Shown: piece after piece, positions 1 through 6,421 of the stretch | Layout of the letters: every line of letters begins with the position of its first letter | Position numbering within the stretch: position 1 is the stretch's first letter | Origin: an uncultured Clostridia bacterium | GTDB lineage: Bacteria; Bacillota; Clostridia; Oscillospirales; CAG-272 | Assembly (NCBI GenBank): GCA_946061315.1 | Contig: CAMGRB010000084.1 | Location: 1 to 6,421 of the forward strand | Direction of reading: 5' to 3' | Length of the DNA: 6,421 nucleotides | Program-made: the position numbers and the translations under genes | The notes under the pieces: generated by a model | Seen by the model: the letters and a program-made list of their open reading frames with translations, nothing else | Told to the model about the DNA's origin: nothing | Databases searched by the model: none

Positions 1-1913
1 TCGTCATACTGCACACCTACCGTTATGTAAGAAGCCATTTTGCCCGCAACCAGAGGATCCTCGGAGAAATACTCGAAGTTTCTGCCGTTCAAGGGGTTTC
101 TCTGGATATTTATTCCGGGAGCGAGCCAACCCTCGATATCTGCATATTCAAGGTCGGAGAGCACGCACGCACCGAAGCGCCTTGCCGCGTCAAGATCCCA
201 TGAGTTTGCAAAGCAAGTGCCCGACGGATAAGCGACTACGTTATGAGCAATTTTCGTGTCCTCTGACTCGGGAGTTCCGAATACCGAAAGGCGAATACCG
301 GAGGGACCGTCCGCACAGGCGTTTACGGGGATTTTGTACTTCTCGCTCTCCCACATTTCACCTGCCGCACCGTGTACCTTTGACGACATGCTTCCGACGT
401 TTGCGTTGGCGTCGGCACCCGTGTATATTACTCCGTTAAGGAAAGATGCTATTTCTTCATCGCTGAACTGCGCCGCAACGTCCTCTGCGGTAGCCTTGCC
501 GTTTATTACGTCCTCAAGAGTATATATTTCCGTTTCGGATTTTCTTTTAAGTTCGTTTACGGGAGTATTTTCGGCAACTGCATAAATTACTTTTTCAACC
601 GATTTACAATCGAAATCAAATACGGGAGCGTTTGAAATTTCCTCTTTTTCGCCGTTATAAGAATAAGGCTTTGCGTTCTTGTTGCTCAAAAGGTTTAACT
701 CTGCGTTGCACTTCATTCTGTTCGTAGCAACGGCACAGCATACGTCCTCCGCTATCCTTATTATACAAGCAACGTGAGTATTTCTTGACGAATTGCCCAC
801 TCTTACGATATAATCGCCGCTTTCAAGAACATAGGAAGCACTCTGCTCATCGTAAGACGCCATATCGGTAATATCGAAAGAAAGCGTCAGTTCACAGGAC
901 GCACCCGGTTTTAGTAAATCCGTCTTTCCGTATGCGCAAAGCTCCTGATATGCTTTTTCAAGCTTTTTCTGCGGAGCCGACAGATAGCACTGTACTACCT
1001 CTTTACCGTCGTATTTATCGCCCGTATTGGTAACCTTGACGGTTATATCGACAATCTGCCCGTCAACCTTTATATCGGTGACTTTGCTCTCAAACTCGGT
1101 ATAAGAAAGTCCGAAGCCGAAGGGATATCTCGGCTCTTTGCCGAAGGTATCAAAATAACGATAGCCTACGTATATTCCCTCGTTATAAGGCACCTCAAGC
1201 GTCCTTATTCCTTCCTTTGTGGGATAGTCCTCGTATTTGTATCCCCAGGTAGCCGCAAGCTTACCGCTCGGCGTTACCTTGCCGCTTATAACGTCTGCTA
1301 CTGCGTTTCCGAACTGCTCTCCGCAAAGGGAAACGTAAAGTATTGCGTCAACCTTGCATCCGTCAACGGCTCTTATGTCCATAACGCCGTATGTGTTGAG
1401 AAGGAGCACGGTTTTTTCAAAAGATGCAGACACTCTCTTTATAAGGGAAACCTCGTCGGAATGAAGCCTGAAAAAGCCCTCCTCATCCCTTAAGTCCTCC
1501 GCTTCTCCGCTACAACGCCCGATTGTTATTATAGCGGTCTTTGTGTCCTTTGCGGCTTTTTCAATATCGCCGTCTTCAAGTGCTATCTCACCGTATCTGA
1601 AGGTCCATTTTGCCCAGTCACGATTTGTAAGCTTGTATTCGTCTGCGTGCTCGCTTACCCATTTTTCCGATATTTCGTCAAGGTCACGGCTTAACGTATA
1701 GCCCTCATTTTTGAGAGCCTCATTTAACTGCACCGTATTCTGTGCAAGCATATCGCCCGAGCCCCAACCCATACGGGTACACTTATACGACGCTATGCCG
1801 AAAAGCGCTACCTTTTTGTCTGTTACCGGCAAAGCTCCGCCGTCGTTTTTGAGCAGTACCGCACCGTTTGCTGCTGCCTGCCTTGCAAATTTGAGTTTTT
1901 CTTCTCTTAACAT
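1..1913 (-). CDS. Family 3 glycoside hydrolase with permuted domains (beta-glucosidase-like), C-terminus cut by window edge
   Basis: An open frame runs from ATG at 1913 to the left edge: 637 whole codons, no stop or frameshift. Domain order is reversed relative to classical GH3. The alpha/beta sandwich (GH3_C) comes first, about residues 20-275, with LLKNDGGALP at 20-29, GWGSGD at 49-54, SGEAED at 135-140, TPSGKLAATW at 214-223 and PFGFGLSYT at 264-272. A fibronectin-III-like domain follows (about 285-380; TVKVTNTG near 291), then a linker of about 80 residues. The TIM-barrel domain (GH3_N) starts near 464, with ADGPSGIR at 534-541 and the NPLNGRNFEYFSEDP segment near 605-619. Glu137 is the likely acid/base by position; Asp535 is the usual substrate-binding Asp. 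The nucleophile Asp and the KHF segment lie beyond the edge. There is no signal peptide, so it is probably cytoplasmic, cleaving beta-glucosides or other beta-glycosides; the exact substrate cannot be read. This order is known from Ruminococcus albus and Butyrivibrio beta-glucosidases. It is the third operon gene, 10 bases after the permease. Confidence 0.93.
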   Translation of the reverse strand, partial: MLREEKLKFARQAAANGAVLLKNDGGALPVTDKKVALFGIASYKCTRMGWGSGDMLAQNTVQLNEALKNEGYTLSRDLDEISEKWVSEHADEYKLTNRDWAKWTFRYGEIALEDGDIEKAAKDTKTAIITIGRCSGEAEDLRDEEGFFRLHSDEVSLIKRVSASFEKTVLLLNTYGVMDIRAVDGCKVDAILYVSLCGEQFGNAVADVISGKVTPSGKLAATWGYKYEDYPTKEGIRTLEVPYNEGIYVGYRYFDTFGKEPRYPFGFGLSYTEFESKVTDIKVDGQIVDITVKVTNTGDKYDGKEVVQCYLSAPQKKLEKAYQELCAYGKTDLLKPGASCELTLSFDITDMASYDEQSASYVLESGDYIVRVGNSSRNTHVACIIRIAEDVCCAVATNRMKCNAELNLLSNKNAKPYSYNGEKEEISNAPVFDFDCKSVEKVIYAVAENTPVNELKRKSETEIYTLEDVINGKATAEDVAAQFSDEEIASFLNGVIYTGADANANVGSMSSKVHGAAGEMWESEKYKIPVNACADGPSGIRLSVFGTPESEDTKIAHNVVAYPSGTCFANSWDLDAARRFGACVLSDLEYADIEGWLAPGINIQRNPLNGRNFEYFSEDPLVAGKMASYITVGVQYD

Positions 1914-1920
1914 AATTTAT

Positions 1921-1925
1921 CTCCT
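1921..1925 (-). promoter_or_regulatory. Shine-Dalgarno of the GH3 gene, overlapping the permease stop codon
   Basis: The minus strand reads TAGGAG followed by ATAAATT and then ATG. The permease stop codon TAG (1926-1924) shares its last two bases with AGGAG (1925-1921), 7 bases before the GH3 start at 1913. This fixes the start codon and suggests that ribosomes finishing the permease can restart on the glycosidase (translational coupling, inferred). Confidence 0.85.
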
Positions 1926-3630
1926 AATTTTTTATTTCTTGTTTTCTGAATACGCCGAACGTAATTGCCAATATAACGCCTATGAACAAGGCATACATCG
2001 CAAATCCGCCGAAAATACTGTAGTCCATTGCCGTTTCGTAATTTTGCAGATAGCTCGGCATAAGAAGGTTCATACTGCCCGAGGCATATGCGTAATACTC
2101 TGCCGCATTTGATGAGAAAATTTCCATATAGTAATACGGGAACAGGGTAAATTTCAAAAAATCGGGCTTAAAAAGCATCATAACCGACTGTGCTATGCCC
2201 ATGAACATATTCGCTGCAATTCCGAGCAATATACCGAGCGCGCCTTTTTTCGTAAGTGCTACGAGCATAAATGCAAGGGACGTTATAAAAATTATTCTTA
2301 TCTGTGAAAGCAATACCGTGCCAAGGAAGGATATAAGGGCGTTTACCTTTACCACTTTTCCGCCGGAATAGTATAGGTCCGGCTTGAATATATCCCCTAT
2401 GCCGTTTAAGGAAATTGTCATAAGGAACGATACGATAAGTGACGATATGACAAGCCCGACGGCTATTAACATAACGGTTGCATACTTTGAGAGAAGTATT
2501 TTCGTTCTGCTGTGCGGGCGTATAAAGAGGAGCCTTGAAGCGCCCGACGAATACTCGTTCGAGATAATAAGGGACGCGAGCAGAATGAGGAATATAAGTA
2601 TCACGTTTATATTCGACATAACTGCCGAGCGGAACATACTCTTTGAAGAAACAGACATACAGGCTTCAAGCGGAATACCGTTCTTTACCGAATAAAGAAG
2701 CACCTCGGCGGTTTCCATAAGGTCGGAGCGGTACTTTGTCTTCTCGTCGACGTACTTGGAGTAACTGTCTTTTACCGACAAATGTTCGGTCGCTTTTTCA
2801 TACTCTTTTTCAGTCATTATCTGTGCGCCCGATATGTTTGAAACAGTTCCTTGCATATTTGAAACGACGGTAACGTACTGCCACGAGCCGTACTCTACCC
2901 TGTTGTCAATTATGTATTGATAAGCGTCGGCAAGAAGCTGTTCGGCTTTTTTAAGATCCTTTGCGTGCTCAAGCGAGAGGCGCAATTCCTCGGTTTCGTT
3001 GTAAATCAACTGCGCTTCACAGGAGGTTATATATTCGTTGAGATACGATATATCCTCTTTCGTCTTTTCAAGGAAGCGGCGGTAAAAATCCGCAACGTCG
3101 GCGGATACGAGTGACTCAAAATATTCTTCTCTGTCCGCTTTTACCGCGTTGTATAAAACGCTGTAATTGCTTGATTCCGTTATCTCGCCGCCCGCTTTTC
3201 TCTCATCGTAATAGTAGTAAAAGTCCGATTTGCCCATATCTTCCTCGTCAAAGTCACCCGTTGAGAGAAGGAAGTACATTTTCTCGACTATACAATATTC
3301 GAGATATTCGTCAAATGCGGTGTCATACTGCCACGATGAAAAGCCGTAGCCTTTTTCGGCAAAATCTTGATAAGCTTTCATACATGCAAGATAATACTGC
3401 TTTTCAACCTCGTTTGAAGATTCCTCGGCATAGTGAGCATAATCGTCGACAACTTCGTTTATCCCGTAAACTCCGCCGTATACGACGTCGTAAACGAAAA
3501 AGTTAAGCATTTTTGAAAATATGGGGGTTACTATAAATATTCCGAGAAGTATTAAAAGAAGCACCTTGTAGGAGGTCTGGCATATTACTTTCAGAAATTC
3601 GTTTTTTATAAGTCTTGCAAACGATCTCAT
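1924..3630 (-). CDS. ABC-2 type transporter permease with a large extracytoplasmic domain
   Basis: This 568-residue protein should be the membrane subunit paired with the ATPase encoded just upstream. The N-terminus (LIKNEFLK, 7-14) is the amphipathic start typical of ABC-2 permeases. Hydrophobic segments lie at about 22-40, 337-357, 382-405, 431-458, 461-487 and 538-562, giving six predicted membrane spans. Between the second and third, residues 357-382 carry SNEYSSGASRLLFIRP and SRTKILLSK, the cytoplasmic signature of ABC-2 permeases with BcrA-type ATPases. About 295 residues between spans one and two form a polar domain rich in Tyr, Glu and Asp, predicted outside the membrane and partly helical; it contains a motif duplication listed separately. 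The ATG at 3630 overlaps the ATPase stop by 4 bases and has GGGAGG 9 bases upstream. The substrate is unknown: peptide, antibiotic or lipid-like compounds are handled by relatives, but nothing here decides. Confidence 0.9.
   Translation of the reverse strand: MRSFARLIKNEFLKVICQTSYKVLLLILLGIFIVTPIFSKMLNFFVYDVVYGGVYGINEVVDDYAHYAEESSNEVEKQYYLACMKAYQDFAEKGYGFSSWQYDTAFDEYLEYCIVEKMYFLLSTGDFDEEDMGKSDFYYYYDERKAGGEITESSNYSVLYNAVKADREEYFESLVSADVADFYRRFLEKTKEDISYLNEYITSCEAQLIYNETEELRLSLEHAKDLKKAEQLLADAYQYIIDNRVEYGSWQYVTVVSNMQGTVSNISGAQIMTEKEYEKATEHLSVKDSYSKYVDEKTKYRSDLMETAEVLLYSVKNGIPLEACMSVSSKSMFRSAVMSNINVILIFLILLASLIISNEYSSGASRLLFIRPHSRTKILLSKYATVMLIAVGLVISSLIVSFLMTISLNGIGDIFKPDLYYSGGKVVKVNALISFLGTVLLSQIRIIFITSLAFMLVALTKKGALGILLGIAANMFMGIAQSVMMLFKPDFLKFTLFPYYYMEIFSSNAAEYYAYASGSMNLLMPSYLQNYETAMDYSIFGGFAMYALFIGVILAITFGVFRKQEIKN
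2869..2925 (-). repeat. Second copy of an internal motif in the permease extracytoplasmic domain
   Basis: Residues 236-254 of the permease read AYQ, ten variable residues, then SWQY, one residue and Thr. The same pattern with identical spacing occurs at residues 86-104 (3319-3375). The copies are related at protein level and partly at DNA level (shared ACTGCCACGA on the plus strand). This suggests an old duplication of a helical unit inside the domain, inferred from these two stretches only. Confidence 0.5.
3319..3375 (-). repeat. First copy of an internal motif in the permease extracytoplasmic domain
   Basis: Residues 86-104 of the permease show AYQ, ten residues, SWQY, one residue, Thr, matching residues 236-254 (2869-2925) with no gap. 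Seven or eight identical positions out of 19, including Trp, Gln and Tyr in a row, is more than expected by chance for such rare residues. Confidence 0.5.
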
Positions 3631-4595
3631 ATAACGCTGCCTCCCGAGTTCTTTATCATTTCCATAAACGCGTCCTCAAGAGATTTTTCCTGCGGGGCAA
3701 AATATTTTATTCCCGCCCCGTGTGATGCAAGCTCGGAAATAAGCTTGTCGCAATCACCCTCATTCAGCGTTATGGCATATTCTCCGTCACCCCTTTCGGA
3801 AAACTCCACGTCAAGAGATGCGAAAACCTCTTTTGCACCCTCGCAGTCCTTTACTTTCAGGATATAAACCTCTTTTCCGTCAACCGTTGCGTGCTTTATT
3901 TCCTCCATAGTCTTTGTGCCGACGGTTTTTCCGCCGTTTATGACGCACACTTTATCGCAAAGGTTTTCAAGCTCGGAAAGAAGATGGCTTGACACAAGGA
4001 CTGCGACGCCGTGATTGTGCGATAAATCAATGACTGTATCACGCAGTTCCTTTATTCCCTCGGGGTCAAGACCGTTTGTCGGCTCATCGAGCATAAGTAA
4101 CTTCGGGCTATTCAGAAGCGCCTGCGCAAGCCCGAGGCGTTGCCTCATACCGAGAGAATATTTCGATATCTTTTCGTCAATTCTCCTCTCAAGATGTACC
4201 GCCTTTATAACCTCATTTACCCTTTCGATGGGAATACCGTCGTACATTCTGTAATATTGCATCAGGTTTTGTCTGCCGGTGAGATTTTTGTACATCTCGG
4301 GGTTTTCTATTATCGCACCCGTCTTCGATACGGCTTTTTGAAAATCCGTCTTTACGTTATATCCGCATATGGCAATTTCGCCGCTTGTAATATTGAGAAG
4401 TCCGAGGGCAAGCTTGATCGTCGTGGTTTTACCGGATCCGTTGGGCCCGAGAAGGCCTAAAATTTCTCCGGGATATATCTCGAACGATACGTTTGTCAGA
4501 ACCTGCCTCTGCCCGAAGCATTTCGATACCGATTTTACGGACAGAACGGGGCTTTCGGCAGGTAGGCTTTGAGTCTGAACGCTTAAATTATCCAT
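3627..4595 (-). CDS. ABC transporter ATP-binding protein (BcrA/CcmA type)
   Basis: This 322-residue ATPase should power the ABC-2 permease that follows it; a dimer would sit on the cytoplasmic face. Seen in order: Walker A GPNGSGKTT at 50-58; AIIENPEMY at 94-102, where the Q-loop glutamine is replaced by Glu97 as in BcrA-like proteins; signature SLGMRQ at 147-152; Walker B and catalytic Glu in LLMLDEPTNGLDPEG at 166-180 (Asp170, Glu171); and the switch His204 in VSSHLLSE. All ATPase residues are present. Residues from about 225 on form the accessory C-terminal domain common in this group, ending near SLEDAFMEMI. I chose ATG 4595 because GGAGG lies 5 bases upstream and a promoter overlaps any longer form: the TTG at 4652 is the -35 box itself. 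First gene of a three-gene operon. Relatives export bacitracin, lantibiotics or unknown compounds; the substrate here is undetermined. Confidence 0.93.
   Translation of the reverse strand: MDNLSVQTQSLPAESPVLSVKSVSKCFGQRQVLTNVSFEIYPGEILGLLGPNGSGKTTTIKLALGLLNITSGEIAICGYNVKTDFQKAVSKTGAIIENPEMYKNLTGRQNLMQYYRMYDGIPIERVNEVIKAVHLERRIDEKISKYSLGMRQRLGLAQALLNSPKLLMLDEPTNGLDPEGIKELRDTVIDLSHNHGVAVLVSSHLLSELENLCDKVCVINGGKTVGTKTMEEIKHATVDGKEVYILKVKDCEGAKEVFASLDVEFSERGDGEYAITLNEGDCDKLISELASHGAGIKYFAPQEKSLEDAFMEMIKNSGGSVI
3640..3645 (-). promoter_or_regulatory. Shine-Dalgarno of the permease gene, inside the ATPase gene
   Basis: The minus strand reads GGGAGG, 9 bases before the ATG at 3630. It lies within the last codons of the ATPase gene, supporting the ATG in the ATGA overlap as the true permease start. 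Confidence 0.8.
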
Positions 4596-4600
4596 TTTCG

Positions 4601-4605
4601 CCTCC
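4601..4605 (-). promoter_or_regulatory. Shine-Dalgarno of the ABC ATPase gene
   Basis: GGAGG on the minus strand is followed by CGAAA and ATG (4595), a 5-base spacer. With a transcript start predicted near 4617, the leader is only about 22 bases. It decides for the 322-residue form over a 341-residue form starting at TTG 4652. Confidence 0.85.
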
Positions 4606-4623
4606 AAAACATTTTCTTTTATT

Positions 4624-4652
4624 ATTTTAACATATTCTAACACCGTAGGCAA
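4624..4652 (-). promoter_or_regulatory. Vegetative (sigma-A) promoter of the ABC transporter-GH3 operon
   Basis: On the minus strand TTGCCT (4652-4647) is separated by exactly 17 bases from TAAAAT (4629-4624), and TGT before the -10 makes it an extended -10. The -35 matches TTGACA at four of six positions and the -10 matches TATAAT at five of six. The predicted start of transcription is near 4617. No operator, riboswitch or attenuator is visible in the short leader, so regulation, if any, would act by a repressor or activator I cannot identify. Confidence 0.8.
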
Positions 4653-4660
4653 TAGTTTTT

Positions 4661-4694
4661 GTAAAAATAATTCCTCCCGTTAAGAGAGGAATTA
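4661..4694 (-). terminator. Intrinsic terminator of glnS
   Basis: Read on the minus strand, TAATTCCTC (4694-4686) pairs fully with GAGGAATTA (4676-4668) across a 9-base loop and is followed by TTTTT (4667-4663). The stem is 9 base pairs with four G-C pairs, so moderately stable. It starts 5 bases after the glnS stop codon and ends just before the -35 box of the next operon. On the plus strand the stem is followed by a less regular T-rich stretch, and no plus-strand gene needs it. Confidence 0.75.
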
Positions 4695-4699
4695 CCGTT

Positions 4700-6352
4700 T
4701 TATTTTTTTGGATAACTGTCTTTAAGACCGACTATTCTGTTATAGGTGTTTTCGTACTTTGAATCCTTGCAGAAATAGCCGTTTCTTACAAACTGGAACT
4801 TGTCGCCCGCCTTTGCATCTGCAACAGACTTTTCAAGAAGCGCATTCTCTATCTTTATAAGCGAATTCGGATTAAGATAATCGTCGTAGGTCTTGTCCTC
4901 GGGAATGTCGGAAACGTTTTCTATTGTGAAAAGCTTATCGTAGAGCATAAGATTTACTTTGTCGCAGTTTTCGGAGCTTAACCAATGGATAGTTCCCTTT
5001 ATTTTTCTGCCGTCCGTGGGATTGCCGTTGCCCGACTCAAGATCTGCCGTACAGTGAAGCTCAACAACTTTTCCGTTTTCGTCCTTTATTACCTCGTTGC
5101 ACTTTACTATATAAGCGCCCATCAGTCTGACTTCTCCGTCGGGCTTAAGCCTGAAGAACTTGGGAGGCGGAACCTCCTCGAAATCGCTCCTGTCGATATA
5201 AATCTCTCTCGTAAAGAGCAGATCTCTCGTTCCTGCGTTTTCATCGTTCGGATTGTTTGAAACGGGGAAATACTCGCGCTTGCCCTCGTCGTAGTTGGTT
5301 ATTACGACTTTTACAGGATCGGAAACGCATATTCTGCGCGGCGCGCTCATATTGAGTTCCTCGCGTATGCAATGCTCGAGAAGTTCTATATCAACGATGC
5401 TGTACGCCTTTGCAACGCCCGCACGGCTGACAAAATCAATGATTGACGAGGGGGTATAGCCTCTTCTGCGCAGTCCGCAAAGGGTAGGCATCCTCGGGTC
5501 GTCCCAGCCGTCGACAAGCCCGTGCTCCACAAGGTAGCGGAGGTATCTCTTGCTCATTACCGTATAGGTTACGTTGAGCCTTGCAAATTCTCTCTGCTTC
5601 GGCTTATGCTCAAAACCTATATTATTGACAACCCACTCGTACAAAGGACGGTGATTTTCAAATTCGAGGGAGCAAAGCGAGTGAGTTATACCCTCTATTG
5701 CGTCCTGTATGGGATGTGCAAAATCGTAAAGCGGATAAATGCACCATTTGTCGCCCTGCCTGTGATGATGCGCCCTTAAAATACGGTATATCGCAGGATC
5801 TCTCATATTTATATTGGGAGAGGACATATCTATTTTTGCGCGCAGGGTTTTCGAGCCGTCGGGAAATTCGCCGTTTTTCATTCTCTCGAAAAGGTCGAGA
5901 TTTTCTTCAACGCTCCTGTTTCGGTACGGGCTTTCTCTGCCCGGCTCCGTAAGGGTACCTCTGTACTCCTTCATCTCCTCGGCACTTAAATCGCAAACGT
6001 ACGCTTTGCCGTCTTTTATAAGTTTTACGGCGTACTCGTAGCATTTGTCAAAATAGTCCGAGCCGTAATATACTCCGCCGGTCGGCTCTGCGCCAAGCCA
6101 CAAAAGGTCCTCATATATACTGTTTACGTACTCGGTATCTTCCTTTGAGGGATTTGTGTCGTCGTATCTCAAATTGAAAAGACCGCCGTACTTTTTCGCC
6201 GTGGAACTGTTTATCCATATAGCCTTTGCGCTTCCGATATGGAGATATCCGTTAGGCTCGGGCGGAAAACGGGTGTGTATTCTCTCCGTAAAACCGTTTG
6301 CTATATCCTCGTCAATTATATCGTGTATAAAATTTGAACTCATTTCTTCCAT
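4700..6352 (-). CDS. glnS: Glutaminyl-tRNA synthetase
   Basis: This class I synthetase attaches glutamine to tRNA-Gln in the cytoplasm using ATP. The protein has 550 residues, close to the 554 of E. coli GlnRS, so it is complete. The Rossmann fold begins with [19 protein letters not shown] at 27-45; HIGS replaces the usual [17 protein letters not shown] (about 59-71) binds the tRNA acceptor end in known Gln[19 protein letters not shown] (about 202-218) includes the Tyr and nearby residues expected around the glutamine pocket. The KMSKS-like loop is VMSKR at 265-269. From about 340 the beta-barrel anticodon-binding domains follow, with [16 protein letters not shown] and the TIHWLS segment. No YqeY or other C-terminal extension is present. 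ATG 6352 is preferred over Met4 because AGAGG lies 7 bases upstream. It is followed by its own terminator. GluRS is a poor alternative, since the [11 protein letters not shown] segment and the C-terminal barrels are those of GlnRS. Confidence 0.97.
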   Translation of the reverse strand: MEEMSSNFIHDIIDEDIANGFTERIHTRFPPEPNGYLHIGSAKAIWINSSTAKKYGGLFNLRYDDTNPSKEDTEYVNSIYEDLLWLGAEPTGGVYYGSDYFDKCYEYAVKLIKDGKAYVCDLSAEEMKEYRGTLTEPGRESPYRNRSVEENLDLFERMKNGEFPDGSKTLRAKIDMSSPNINMRDPAIYRILRAHHHRQGDKWCIYPLYDFAHPIQDAIEGITHSLCSLEFENHRPLYEWVVNNIGFEHKPKQREFARLNVTYTVMSKRYLRYLVEHGLVDGWDDPRMPTLCGLRRRGYTPSSIIDFVSRAGVAKAYSIVDIELLEHCIREELNMSAPRRICVSDPVKVVITNYDEGKREYFPVSNNPNDENAGTRDLLFTREIYIDRSDFEEVPPPKFFRLKPDGEVRLMGAYIVKCNEVIKDENGKVVELHCTADLESGNGNPTDGRKIKGTIHWLSSENCDKVNLMLYDKLFTIENVSDIPEDKTYDDYLNPNSLIKIENALLEKSVADAKAGDKFQFVRNGYFCKDSKYENTYNRIVGLKDSYPKK

Positions 6353-6359
6353 AAAGATA

Positions 6360-6364
6360 CCTCT
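6360..6364 (-). promoter_or_regulatory. Shine-Dalgarno of glnS
   Basis: AGAGG on the minus strand stands 7 bases before ATG 6352 and supports that start. The same bases follow TAA (6366-6364), the stop of a possible upstream reading frame, so stop and Shine-Dalgarno share one base, much as they do before the GH3 gene. Confidence 0.7.
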
Positions 6365-6421
6365 TAAAGCGATTTTATCATGTCTTTGTTACGCGAAACT
6401 ACTCTGTCATAGCCGAGTATC
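6364..6421 (-). CDS. Possible C-terminal end of an upstream gene
   Basis: One minus-strand frame is open from the window edge for 18 codons and ends with TAA at 6366-6364. The peptide ends in Arg-Asn-Lys-Asp-Met-Ile-Lys-Ser-Leu; I do not recognise it. An open frame this short could occur by chance. In its favour are the operon-like spacing (11 bases between stop and glnS ATG), the stop touching the Shine-Dalgarno, and local codon style (ATA, AGA). The other two minus-strand frames have stops here. If real, glnS would be co-transcribed with this gene. Confidence 0.4.
   Translation of the reverse strand, partial: ILGYDRVVSRNKDMIKSL
6372..6380 (-). promoter_or_regulatory. Possible extended -10 element for glnS
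   Basis: The minus strand reads TGATAAAAT, a good extended -10 (TGN plus TAAAAT), which would place a transcript start near 6365, just before the Shine-Dalgarno. No clear -35 is found at 16-18 bases upstream, and the element lies inside the possible upstream reading frame, so it may be coincidental. Confidence 0.3.

Noticed and set aside
1711..2112. Plus-strand open frame of 133 codons crossing the permease-GH3 junction
   Set aside because: It lies opposite two clearly conserved genes, has no Shine-Dalgarno or family motif, and its composition is that of an antisense shadow. The same applies to the other plus-strand frames across the window.
4596..4652. N-terminal extension of the ABC ATPase from TTG 4652
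   Set aside because: The TTG is the -35 box of a well-formed promoter and has no ribosome binding site at good distance, whereas ATG 4595 has GGAGG at 5 bases.
4672..4679. GGGAGGA in the hairpin as a ribosome binding site
   Set aside because: No start codon follows at suitable distance and the bases are part of the terminator stem.
4668..4694. Hairpin as a riboswitch or attenuator of the ABC operon
   Set aside because: It lies upstream of the operon promoter and so is not in its message; it fits a terminator for glnS.
6353..6421. T-box leader controlling glnS
   Set aside because: Only 69 bases are available, with no T-box sequence or terminator hairpin; a T-box would need about 200 bases or more directly upstream.
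1..6421. A new defence, mobile or CRISPR-like system
   Set aside because: I find no nuclease, integrase, transposase, direct-repeat array or attachment site. Each gene belongs to a recognised family, and base composition looks even across the window.

Overview
This window most likely comes from a member of the Clostridia (Bacillota), of a gut or rumen type such as Oscillospiraceae/Ruminococcaceae. Four things suggest this: purine-rich Shine-Dalgarno sequences of the GGAGG type in front of every gene, short intergenic gaps, heavy use of ATA for isoleucine (13 of 23 Ile codons I read in the second half of the glycosidase), and a glycoside hydrolase family 3 (GH3) enzyme with the permuted domain order known from Ruminococcus albus and Butyrivibrio. 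The assignment is inferred from sequence style, not from a database match.

All genes lie on the minus strand, so they are read from right to left. At the far right (about 6364-6420) there may be the last 18 codons of an upstream gene; its stop codon touches the Shine-Dalgarno sequence of the next gene. Then comes glnS (6352-4700), a full-length glutaminyl-tRNA synthetase, followed directly by an intrinsic terminator (4694-4661). A strong promoter with -35, 17-base spacer and extended -10 (4652-4624) follows at once and starts a three-gene operon.

The operon holds an ABC transporter ATPase (4595-3627), an ABC-2 type permease (3630-1924) and a GH3 glycosidase (1913 to the left edge, truncated by the window). 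The ATPase and permease overlap by 4 bases (ATGA). The permease stop codon overlaps the Shine-Dalgarno sequence of the glycosidase. All three are therefore probably translated from one message.

The ATPase and permease look like the two subunits of one exporter of the BcrA/CcmA ATPase plus ABC-2 permease kind, probably a dimer of each. The permease has an unusually large extracytoplasmic domain with an internal motif duplication. The glycosidase has no signal peptide and should act in the cytoplasm on small beta-glycosides. Why an exporter and a cytoplasmic glycosidase share an operon cannot be told from sequence; this is the most interesting question here. glnS is a housekeeping gene insulated from the operon by the terminator. 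I see no mobile element, CRISPR array, tRNA or rRNA gene, and no convincing new molecular system.
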